Source of the DNA: Agrypnia vestita
Lineage: Eukaryota; Arthropoda; Insecta; Trichoptera; Phryganeidae
Assembly: GCA_016648135.1 (NCBI GenBank)
Contig: JADDOH010023067.1
Span: 34,486 to 98,485 of the forward strand
Length of the DNA stretch: 64,000 nt
Reading direction: 5' to 3'
The notes beneath the pieces are model-generated. The model worked only from the letters and a program-made list of their open reading frames with translations, did no database searches and was not told the DNA's origin. This document shows positions 1 to 8,894 of the stretch, piece after piece. How positions within the stretch are numbered: position 1 is the stretch's first letter; every line of letters starts with the position of its first letter. A program made the position numbers and the translations under genes.

Positions 1-302
1 TGCCAATTAGAAAAATGCCGCGGTTCTTGGCTGCCGTGGATAAATTTTCATTCTAACTTATGTTTCTACCAATTCAATGGATTCATGGAGACAGATAATC
101 GCTCCTATTCTCAGAATAACAACAACATTGTTATAAAATCCCGAGACAAAATAGATGTAGATATTTATGTACGCATAAAGTGTATGAGAAATATCAACAC
201 ATCTGTCAAATGTCATCACGAAGTGTACCTACAATGTTATATAGTGTCCCATAGCTAGTAGCAAAAAGTTACAGGTGGATTCTTGTCTTGGTAATAAGTT
301 GA
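1..302. other. intergenic, nothing recognised
   Basis: AT-rich sequence with no supported reading frame, RNA gene or clear repeat. Confidence 0.4.
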
Positions 303-695
303 AAATGTTTAAGTAACCATGACCTAATATCAATATTTATGGAGATATGCGATATCAATTTTGCATTTTTTTTCAATTTTTTTTTCAAAAAGTTGAACTA
401 TCATTATAGTAAGTTATATCGATTATGAAAAATTCTTTCTCTTTAATATAAGTTGAATAAAATGACAAAAAACCTTGCAAAAAATGAAAATAGACTTTTT
501 TGGAAGGTTTTTATCATTTTATTTGAGTTGTATTGAAGCGAATGAATTTTTTATTTTCGATATAAGTTAGGTACCGTGATGATAGTTCAACTTTTTGCAA
601 AAAATAAGTGAGAAATATTGAAAAAAAATGCAAACTTTGATATTGCATATCTAGATAACTATGATAAAAGGTCAAAGTTATGTAGATATGCAATA
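303..695. repeat. fold-back (long inverted repeat) element
   Basis: The two halves are imperfect reverse complements. The left arm runs from about 310 to 497 and the right arm from about 500 to 690. Both contain GATATGCRATATCAA, then TGCATTTTTTTTCAAT, AAAAAGTTGAACTATCAT, a TTATATCGA block and AAATAAAATGAYAAAAACC-like sequence, in mirrored order. There is almost no spacer. This is the architecture of a fold-back MITE. No coding capacity is seen, and the superfamily and target duplication could not be assigned. Confidence 0.7.
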
Positions 696-994
696 TCAAA
701 TAGCAAAAACTTTACACATCACTTTTAGGATAATACAACGATGTTGTCCTGAGAATAGGCGAGAATGTCTACTGAAATATGACCAAGATATCACAAGATC
801 TGCTTTATTATCTGACAACTTCGATATTTGCAGCCAATTAAAATCAAACCTATGCAGCCAATTTATTGCAACATTGTTTGTTTGGCAATAAAATCTAATT
901 CAAATCTATGTATTTGGGTTTCAAGGTTAGGTTTATAGCTTTAATTCCATTTTCCGTCATGTATGATTTCATTCTCAGCAACTTTAACTTAAAA

Positions 995-1463
995 CAGTAT
1001 AAAACCAAGTTAATTCGAACCCCAATAATTCAAAATTCGCCATAATTCGAAAATTTTCAAACCCAAAATGTAATTTCGTAGTCGATTAACCCCGATAATT
1101 CGGAATATTTTTTAGCCCCTTGCGCCTTAAATGAATACATTTAAGTTCATGCAATTAGATTTTTTTTTTTTAAATTTGACAAGATTTAAAAAATATTTCG
1201 ATTTTTTCGCAAATATGTCAATATCGGGTACTTTAGTAATAGAAATGTCGCGATCTTTGTACTAGCATAATAAATATTGCGTTTTCGAAATAATTTCTTG
1301 AAATATGCAAAAATACAGACGTTTTTCATTTTACAATTTTTGGCAAATTTCGCAATCTTATCGCGATTTTTTTTTCTTGAATTTCGAATTAACGGGATTC
1401 CGCATAACTCGAAATGTTTTTTTATGGGTCCTTTGAATTTCGGATTAACGTTAACTCTACTCT
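995..1463. mobile_element. pogo/Tigger-like MITE (copy 1 of 4)
   Basis: The 5' end reads CAGTATAAAACCAAGTTAAT and the 3' end is its degenerate inverse (TTAACGTTAACTCTACT). The interior has repeated AATTCGAA-type motifs and a 'TTTTTTAGCCCCTTGCGCC' block. It is homologous over its length to the element at 15270-15773. TA-flanked CAGTA...AACC termini are typical of Tc1/mariner pogo-type elements. No transposase remains. Confidence 0.65.
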
Positions 1464-1873
1464 AATGAATGTTATATTTCATTTAAATCATGCTAATATA
1501 AAAAAAAGTATCCTAACAGACTGATTGTTCTGTAACTTGTTTTCATTATCTTATTTTGCAATATAATTTGGATTTTGAAGTTAAGTAGGCTTTTTGATAT
1601 TCAACTAAAATAAATCTGAATAATTAAATGAAGTAGATATCCTAACGTACTTCATTTGACACATTCTCATGTTAGACTACATCTGAATGTTCTAGAGGCA
1701 GGTTCACCTGGATGGAATCACCTTCACAATGGAACTCATTAATAAAATTCTAATATAAGTACATAAATAAATTGAATAATAAGAAAGCGACGAATCTGAA
1801 ACACTATTGCAATAAGGAACTAATTTAGAAAATGAATAATAATTAACATGAATAACATCATGTTGATAAAAAA
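1464..1873. other. 3' flank of the SLC41 gene, no gene
   Basis: This stretch should contain the 3' UTR of the minus-strand transporter gene. I see no canonical AATAAA in minus orientation close to the stop codon, so the polyadenylation site is not placed. Nothing else is recognised. Confidence 0.3.
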
Positions 1874-3205
1874 TTAATCACCCAGATCACTATCTTTATC
1901 ACCGATAGAATACAAAATGTGGAAAGCTAAACCCAAAAAGGCAGTACCCAGAAGATCTCCTAATGCCGTAAGGTACGGTATGGCAGAGTTATCGGGATCT
2001 ATTCCCCATTTCCACATCCATATAACAAGAAAATGACTAATAGTAAGTAGCAACAACACTTGTGTTATTGCAGCCGCCATATAGACCATAATAAATACCG
2101 GAGTTAAAGAAGTATGCCCTGCCTGCAAGTAACTAATAGTATACGTAAATATTAAGTGGCCCGGCACAACCATCATTAGCAGCAGTTTAGTGGTTTTACC
2201 TAAAACAGGACCTACAACACCGCCAGTGTGCAAGCATGTAGATAACCTGGAGGCGTGCACAGCGGCCATGTTTCCTCCGACACCGTTGATCACTAACTGG
2301 AATACAGCGATTCCCTTGTAGCTGGATACGGTGTAGTCCAGTATCAGGCCTCCGACACTACTTATAACCATAGCAGTTATCACCGGAGACCAACCTTCAT
2401 CCAAAACCTGTTTAGTAAAAGTATTTTTGGAGGCGGCATACCCACACACGGGTACTATAATTGCACCACCCACGATAATTAAACCTGGTAATATAACATT
2501 GTTTCCCAGGGACCGATACAATAAAGACGCAATCCAAGAAAGCAAAGCCAGCGTTGTCAAATCGCCTAAACTTGCAGCAATCGGTGTGGCAACATTGTCA
2601 GGATTAATGTTCATCTTCTTAGACAGAACAATCACCATTATCATGATACATCCAAGAACAAAGCTAGCCACGGAAGCCGTGAGGACACTCGACGCGCACA
2701 ACAACATAGCGTGGTGAATATCAAAGTCGCCCTCGGGTACCCAGCCCATCACTACAGCAGCCATTGCAGCTAGAAAACCTACTAGCACACCTTGACACTG
2801 AATTAAACACAAATTTCCGATGATGAGGGGTGACATACTGGAATCCATGTGTCCCATGTGAGCGTGAGTAGACAGGCGGGAAGCGAGAGTCATCTCCAAA
2901 TTTCCCTTCAGCCCTAGAAGAGCGGGAACAAGGATGTACACTTCAGAAACCTGCATAAACACAGGCCAATGCTGCACCACATCCAAGAGCAGACTCGCTG
3001 CGACCATTCCGAAACCGGCAAGGAGAAATGGAATGAACATTTGAACCGCGACAATCCACAAATTCTCACCGCCATCGTGAACCTCGCGTCCCTTCACGTT
3101 ATTCAATAAATGATCTCTATCATCATCAGACGTCTCAGGTTCAATTTTCTTTTCGCCATTCTCGGGCATTTTCGTAGATGTTGTTGAGCTTTTTGTTCTA
3201 TGCAT
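1874..3205 (-). CDS. SLC41A1-like: solute carrier family 41 (MgtE-like) magnesium transporter
   Basis: This is a 443-residue membrane protein of the SLC41 family, eukaryotic relatives of bacterial MgtE that move Mg2+ across the plasma membrane. An acidic, polar N-terminus (residues 1-48) is followed by two homologous SLC41 domains. Domain 1 carries PALLGLKGNLEMTLASRLST (94-113) and NPDNVATPIAASLGD (201-215). Domain 2 carries INGVGGNMAAVHASRLST (306-323) and DPDNSAIPYLTALGD (403-417). These paired GN-x-ASRLST and (N/D)PDN..PI..xLGD motifs lie between hydrophobic segments and form the pseudo-symmetric cation path. Human SLC41A1 is about 513 residues, so this copy is slightly short but has both domains. 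The start is the first Met of the open frame; a second Met at residue 13 is an alternative. The whole gene is one uninterrupted exon, which could mean an intron-poor lineage or an intact retrocopy. A member nearer SLC41A2 or A3 is possible. Confidence 0.92.
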   Translation of the reverse strand: MHRTKSSTTSTKMPENGEKKIEPETSDDDRDHLLNNVKGREVHDGGENLWIVAVQMFIPFLLAGFGMVAASLLLDVVQHWPVFMQVSEVYILVPALLGLKGNLEMTLASRLSTHAHMGHMDSSMSPLIIGNLCLIQCQGVLVGFLAAMAAVVMGWVPEGDFDIHHAMLLCASSVLTASVASFVLGCIMIMVIVLSKKMNINPDNVATPIAASLGDLTTLALLSWIASLLYRSLGNNVILPGLIIVGGAIIVPVCGYAASKNTFTKQVLDEGWSPVITAMVISSVGGLILDYTVSSYKGIAVFQLVINGVGGNMAAVHASRLSTCLHTGGVVGPVLGKTTKLLLMMVVPGHLIFTYTISYLQAGHTSLTPVFIMVYMAAAITQVLLLLTISHFLVIWMWKWGIDPDNSAIPYLTALGDLLGTAFLGLAFHILYSIGDKDSDLGD

Positions 3206-3840
3206 ATTATAGAGCAGAACCTATCAGCGGCATTAACTGTGTGTACTCAAAAGCTAACTTCGCCGAAATATATATTTACAATTTTATCAAAAATGTTGAA
3301 ACTCGCGATATATTCACTGAACATATTTTGTTAAAATCACACCACTCATTTGATATTTAGTTTTCATATAACATAATATTTCTTGTAATATACTAATACT
3401 CAACAGGTTAATCCCATATAAAATATTACACAAATAATGACTTTCATAATAGAAAATATTTATTTGTATAGATTAAAAAACACATTAGTTTAAAATTCGA
3501 GTGCAAAACTGAACCAAAATTTTGACTACGTACAAAATACTGTATGATATAAGGTCGTCGTAAGATATTTCCAGCGCACGAAATGCCAAATGCCAAACGC
3601 TACCACTATCGGTATACTAATAACATAGAAAATGCAAATAATTATCAATATGAAACAGCTGATTCGAGACTTGAAGACGACGAGGCTTTTTACGATTCCG
3701 ACCAGGCTGATAGATTGCATAGATTAAAATTATGAAATGCCGAACTTAGCACTTGCATACATGACAATAGTGCTTCTTTTGCATATCTTGGATCTGATGG
3801 TAGATTGGTCGTCATTTAGTTCATCAATGATTTCAGACTA
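3206..3840. other. 5' flank of SLC41 gene
   Basis: AT-rich DNA that should hold the promoter and 5' UTR of the divergently placed transporter gene. No TATA-type element or non-coding exon can be defended from sequence alone. Confidence 0.3.
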
Positions 3841-3850
3841 CGTAGGCACC

Positions 3851-4609
3851 ATAGAATAGAGAAGTAAGGTACAGATACACATGCTTCTTTAGTGGCATGC
3901 TAATGAGCATGCCACTAATAAGCATGCCCTAACGACTGTACACACTTGCTCATTACTGGCATGCTTATTAGTGGCATGCTCATAAATAAGCATGCCCAAA
4001 GCTAACAATCAAACACACATGCTTATTAGTGGCATGCTCTTGTCATAGAATAGAGACGCTCTTGTTCAAAATGGAAACTTTGCAAACTGAAATAGAAAAT
4101 TCAAGTGAACCAATAAATCAAAAAAGTTCCCGAGTTTCCATCCGCACATTTTTGATTTTAGTTTGCCTATTAATAAAGTTTCGTAAACATTATTTCTCAC
4201 TATATTATTTTTACACAACGGTGACCGAGTATTCCACAGACATTCGTGATTCCTATAATAAGTCACGAAAAGTAATGTTTTATCATCTCCCCAACGCGCC
4301 ATATTTGTTTCATCTGTCGCAGACTGAGAAGATCGCATTGATAATACTAGCCGCGAAGCCCGCGAATGACATAAGCATGCTCATAAATAAGCAAGTCTGT
4401 TCACACATGCTCCAAAGATACCCCTTCTCTATGGTGAATGACAGTGGCATGCTTATAAATCAACCGGCGGTTGATTTTTGAGCATGCCACTAGGTGGCAT
4501 GCTCATTTCTAGCAATGTGCGTACACACATGCCATTAATAAGCATGCCACTGTCAAAGTCGATACTGCGCATGCTCACGTGCCACTAAATAAGCATGTGT
4601 ATCAGACGC
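3851..4609. mobile_element. TIR element packed with GCATGC palindromes
   Basis: A perfect 10-bp direct repeat, CGTAGGCACC, occurs at 3841-3850 and 4610-4619 and looks like a target-site duplication. Just inside, mirrored termini contain CAGATACACATGCTT...AGTGGCA. About thirteen GCATGC hexamers, mostly as AGTGGCATGCTTATTA-type units in both orientations, fill the outer ~200 bp on each side. The middle carries a MADF-like remnant on the minus strand. Subterminal repeat arrays like this are usual transposase-binding sites in DNA transposons. A 9-10 bp duplication would fit Mutator-like elements, but the superfamily is not assigned. Confidence 0.6.
4066..4338 (-). pseudogene. MADF-domain (MADF/BESS-type) protein remnant
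   Basis: A 90-codon open frame reads DKTLLFVTYYRNHECLWNTR followed by a basic stretch (KNNIVRNNVYETLL). This matches the start of a MADF DNA-binding domain: an acidic/aromatic helix, then Y-R-x-x-x-C-L-W-N. The frame degenerates after about residue 65 and lacks a BESS domain, so it is a broken fragment. It sits wholly inside the GCATGC-rich element at 3851-4609. MADF/Myb-type proteins are accessory DNA-binding factors in some transposons and are also abundant host regulators in insects, so either origin is possible. Confidence 0.5.
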
Positions 4610-4619
4610 CGTAGGCACC

Positions 4620-5229
4620 GCTCCATAACTCGTTATGGAAAACATTTGTTTATTGCTCTTCAATAAATTAATTGAAAATGATTCATTTATTTATTTATTT
4701 GCTTGTAATTATTTCCTTATTAATTTGTTTATTTACTTATAAACAACCCTAAATAATGCTTGCACCAAAGGATTTTTATTATTTCTATTTTTTAATTTGT
4801 TATGTATAGCCGAAAACTCTGAATATATAATGGTATTTTAAATCAATAGTGTTATTCTCATTTACCTTGAGCGATACTTTTTGATTTATGAATTTTTTAG
4901 GATATCATCATTCATTTAATAAAATGAATCTGCTCTTTATTGGGTTTATTTTAGACGTACTATAAATATAGACTAATCACTAAAAACAAATCTGAGTCAT
5001 CTAGTTTCTGCTGTCTTCTATTGCGTACTAAATGTATCAGTCAGAAAGAGATAGAAATTATTTTCATAACCACGTATAAGAAAGGACAATAAAACATAAT
5101 TTTTAACAACGAATGCATATGAAGTTAGTAGCCAATTGCGGTATTTATTCTATGGTCTTTTCTTTTTCTTTCTTATAGCGCAGCATACGTGTAAAAGAGG
5201 TACAAATATAAACAGGGTTGTGTATTGTA

Positions 5230-5275
<46 letters not shown>

Positions 5276-5562
5276 GCGCGGACATTTATACATTTTGGAC
5301 ACCCCTAGACCAACTCCCGCAATATGCATCTATGTTCACAGTAATTCGTGTTGTCGTTCTGTGTAGCAGATATTTTGGTTTGTAACTAGTTTATATTTAT
5401 AGTACGTCTATGGGGTTTATCCGATGGCGGAGGTAAAAGTTCAGTCGATGGAAATGAATACAGTACCAATAGTAAAATTTATAGTAATAATATTGAGAAT
5501 AAATAAATCACTTTCTATTGCACGGAAACAACGCACGAATATTTTTCCGTAATTAGAAAATC
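4620..5562. other. intergenic AT-rich DNA
   Basis: No gene recognised. It contains short TTTA-type low-complexity runs near 4690-4730 and the TA microsatellite annotated separately. Confidence 0.3.
5236..5274. repeat. (TA)n microsatellite
   Basis: About 19 uninterrupted TA dinucleotides followed by CGCGCG. Confidence 0.95.
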
Positions 5563-5722
5563 GGCCGTATTCTGAAAATAGCAATCATCGCTATTTCGGA
5601 ATCCTGACAGTTAGTGTATAACTTTATAATGTCGTCAATTTTGACATATTTAAGTTTTACAGGTTTAGAATTAATGAATTCAGCCAATCATAAAACTCTA
5701 AAATGTTAACAAACGTTGTTAT
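5563..5722. repeat. solo arm of a fold-back MITE family
   Basis: The sequence CGTATTCTGAAAATAGCAAT, then TAATGTCGTCAATTTTGACA and ATTAATGAATTCAGCCAATCA, is shared with 38545-38708. It is also shared with each arm of the palindromic element at 40540-40825. This copy has only one arm. Confidence 0.65.
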
Positions 5723-5731
5723 TTACTGAAT

Positions 5732-5836
5732 GCAGTGGAGATGAGATTCCTCAGACGTATGGGTGGCAAATCCATATATGATAGAGCAAAGAATGAAGAT
5801 ATTAGGCTTGAATGTAAAGCTGATCTTAGCATTATA
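5732..5836 (+). pseudogene. LINE reverse-transcriptase C-terminal fragment
   Basis: Forward translation gives AVEMRFLRRMGGKSIYDRAK and then NEDIRLECKADLSII. This closely matches the equivalent region of the LINE fragments at 9893-10472 and 18215-18757. About 35 codons remain, so it is a dead fragment. Confidence 0.6.
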
Positions 5837-5951
5837 TTTAAAAATATGGTCATTAGATAAATATTCAATTCGGATTGCTTTTAAAATGGAATAAAAATGT
5901 AAATCATTTAAAAAGAGGCTACATATGAGGTCGAAATTTTTTCGTTAATTT

Positions 5952-6043
5952 ACCAGACTACCGTGGCGAAACTGGATAACGCGCCACCCCGGAGTATAAA
6001 ATGGAGGTCCGTTGTTTCGAATCCCGGTAGCAATTAAAATATT
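5952..6043 (+). mobile_element. tRNA-derived SINE / retroposed tRNA-like sequence
   Basis: A short tRNA-like body has an A-box-like TGGCGAAACTGGATAACGCG and a B box GTTTCGAATCCCGG. A 13-bp perfect direct repeat, TTTTCGTTAATTT, flanks it at 5939-5951 and 6044-6056, as expected of a target-site duplication made by LINE machinery. The body does not fold into a clean cloverleaf, so it is not called a functional tRNA. Confidence 0.6.
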
Positions 6044-6944
6044 TTTTCGTTAATTTGATTTTTCTGTATGCCTTTTCTAATTGATTAATAAAAATTTGTT
6101 TTAAATTCACAAAACTTCTTTCTAAACTTCACAATAATAATGTGTTTTATTTTATTATCATATACATTTATTAATACAGTACCAACCTCTCGGAAAATGG
6201 GTTGGCACCATCTGACGGCCAACTCTATCACCGCGCGCGCTCATTGCTCAAATGAAATAGCGCGCGCTTCCCCGGCGTCTAGTTTCCTGTTACGCATTTC
6301 CGTCCATTTTCACTCCCACAGATTGCAGGAGAGTGAGAAGAAAGATGTTACACATCAAAAAGTATTATAAGTAGAGTTTATAAGAATTTCCAAAAGGAAA
6401 AGTACCTAAATAACAATTTGACACCACGATTTATAGTTTGAGTAAACTAGATAACTTTGCACTTCCGCTCTAGGGTGACCATGATGTAAGATAGAAAGTC
6501 TCGCATCGTCGACCAACCACCTCAAGGATTACAAATACTCTGATACACTATACGTATTTTACACAATTGTATCAGTGTAATAAAAAAGTGCACAGTTATG
6601 AAACGCGGATTCTTTTATATGAAAGATACTGGACGAAAGATAATCGACGCCTTCAAAATTATTTTGAGTTCAAAAAACATTTTGGATGTCTCATTGTAAT
6701 CTTCATTGTGAAATGAAGTTTTTCCCTTCGCTATAAAGCATAATATGTCTACTAGGATATTAGGAATTTGATCTTGAGAACGTCATCGACCTCAAGAGTA
6801 CGTTCCAATTTTTAACCGAAGCCGACAGGGATTCAAAGTTTAATTAAATTATAATATTATAAAATTAATCACACTCCAGACTTGAACGCGTTCACGCATC
6901 ACTCTGGGTGATATTTTTGTAAGATGACTTCATTGCATATCGAT
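6044..6944. other. intergenic, no gene
   Basis: No supported gene. At 6232-6272 two GCGCGCGCT/AGCGCGCGC tracts face each other across about 20 bp. The significance of this short GC-rich inverted repeat is unknown. Confidence 0.3.
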
Positions 6945-7160
6945 GTCGATTTTTTGGTCATGACACTTCAAGGACATGTTGTGAATCGATATTTCGCTGA
7001 AAACGTTATAATAAATTAATTATTAATATAATTAATTAATAATATTCTCATGTTTTCACGACCGTTCAGAATTATTTGATGCCATCAGTCCCTGAAGATA
7101 CTTTTCCAGTGGCTTTCAATACGCAACACATCCAGAGTCATGACCAAAAAATCGATCTTA
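6945..7160. repeat. imperfect inverted repeat
   Basis: CGATTTTTTGGTCATGAC near 6949-6967 is mirrored by GTCATGACCAAAAAATCG near 7136-7155. Weaker complementarity continues inward to an AATTAATTATTAATATAATT core. This is consistent with a fold-back MITE. Confidence 0.5.
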
Positions 7161-8708
7161 AGTATACAATAACTGAATGGGTTTCAGAAAATTATTCGCA
7201 TTAAGGCAATCGTAGGAGGACAGTCAACTATACAAAATCCTAGGTTTATTTGGGTAAATGTAAAGTTTAAGCCAATCTTCCGCTATTGTTACTCGATTTT
7301 CGCATATTCATGGCACTTCTTGTACAAAGAGCCGTCTATGCATATATCCTTTACCAGATCAAGACACTGTCCTCATATCTACTGACATGGTCAAAAGATG
7401 TAAGAATTTATAGCAGAATAGTTTATGGTAGATGCTACTTGATATTTAGTTAATCTATAATTGACTACTTTCGCAAGCTGATCATGGTCTGCGTTGTCAG
7501 AATCTTTTTTTAAAAAATCTGCCATTTTTCTCGTTCTCTCCGGGCCCCAGCGTTATAGAGAAAGATTAAGAAGATAACGATTCTAACCGGTCTCGTTTTT
7601 GTTTTCCCAGTTATTATAAAGTACTAGACAAATTCTAATAGAAATAACGTTCTATAATGACTGGAAATCATTCGCAAAATTCATAATTTTGAAAATATTT
7701 AATTTTTTTTAATGTAAGGAATTACTTTATATGACGCGATAACTGTATTTAATATTTTTAATTCTTTCGACTATCATAAAAAAGTAAAAGAAGTGCGTAC
7801 ATCAATTTTATGGCTGATCTGCTGTAATTTTTATTTCAGGAATTAGATTGCCCGACTTTTTTAATTCTTACATCCTAAAAAAAGAATGAATTAGCTTTTC
7901 CAATATTTTTCCCATCTAGTTGTAGAGTAAAATCAAATAATCGATGTTGAACGACTGTCCTCGAATGTACCGAATGTACCTGAGCAACAGGATTTTTCGT
8001 TCTTGCGATTAGCAACATTTATATCTGCCAGCTTTTCTCGTCGTCGGCCCATCGTCGGCCTTCGTGTATTCTGGTGTATTCATCGCGTTCTAGTGTTCAT
8101 GTAGAGTTGTCAAAAAGAGATAGAAACATACGTTTTTGTGAGTCATGAAGAGTTCAGCACGAGTAACAAATGAGAAAGTTTTTCAAGATACAGTATACTC
8201 GTTTCTCGTTTGACGTATGAATTTTGCTTCGATGGCTGCTTTTGCAGGAGGTGCATTTATGCGACGTGTAATAGATTAGGGCAGGTGAATATAATTGCTT
8301 AATTGCTTTTCTATTTTTTGAATGAAGCACATTTGATTCATTGACATGTCAGACCACGGGTTGGTTTATCTTGCCTAGTTGTGATTTTGTCATGATGCTA
8401 AATATTTTTGGTTCTACTTGGTATGTTAATTTTGTAAAATAATTATCAGATCTTTTAAGCTTGTGGATATTTTGTTTATGTTTAACATTGTACATATTGT
8501 TTATTATATTAATTATTATTAATTTTAATTAATTCTTATATTTTTTGTTTCAGGTGAATTCTGTATTTTTTCCTGAATTAGTTTTTATTAACATGACACC
8601 AAAGCGGTAACCCTTGTCCTTGCACTAGCTTAAAAAGTTTCGGTGCATTTCTGAGGCTCATACAAGTGATCAGTTGTCTTTCATGGCAGTAGTGTTTAAC
8701 CTCTTTAA
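7161..8708. other. upstream region and probable 5' UTR of the Pgant5-like gene
   Basis: No coding exon is seen. The segment at about 8000-8285 is less AT-rich and contains a donor-like GGCAG|GTGAAT at about 8285. A TTTGTTTCAG|GTGAATTC acceptor-like site lies at about 8553. A non-coding first exon spliced to the exon holding the ATG at 8709 is therefore plausible, but this is inference only. Confidence 0.3.
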
Positions 8709-8894
8709 GTGAATAAAATATTAGGGCCAAGCAAAATAAAAATGTTCCGAAGTAAAATAAGAATCCATACGTGTCGTATCATCCTGCTGACATCATTGGT
8801 GTGGCTGATGATCGATGCTGTGCTGCTTATGTTCTATGCTGATTGCCTCGGTACTTGGGGCTGTGGAATCAAACCCGGAGAATATGATGTTCAG
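8709..8894 (+). CDS. Pgant5: Pgant5 exon 1: cytosolic tail and membrane anchor
   Basis: It encodes residues 1-62, with the hydrophobic segment [20 protein letters not shown] serving as signal anchor. The donor is CAG|GTGAGA, phase 0. A second in-frame Met lies at residue 12. Confidence 0.88.

Noticed and set aside
2427..2717. 96-codon plus-strand open frame inside the SLC41 gene
   Set aside because: It is the antisense shadow of the conserved transporter coding sequence.
3526..3720. 64-codon minus-strand frame with a hydrophobic stretch (CFILIIICIFYVISIPIVVAF)
   Set aside because: It is short, AT-driven and has no recognisable family. One membrane-like segment is common by chance in AT-rich DNA.
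7205..7975. possible TIR element with GAGGACAGTC ends
   Set aside because: Only about 10 bp match in inverse orientation and no target duplication or internal structure was seen.
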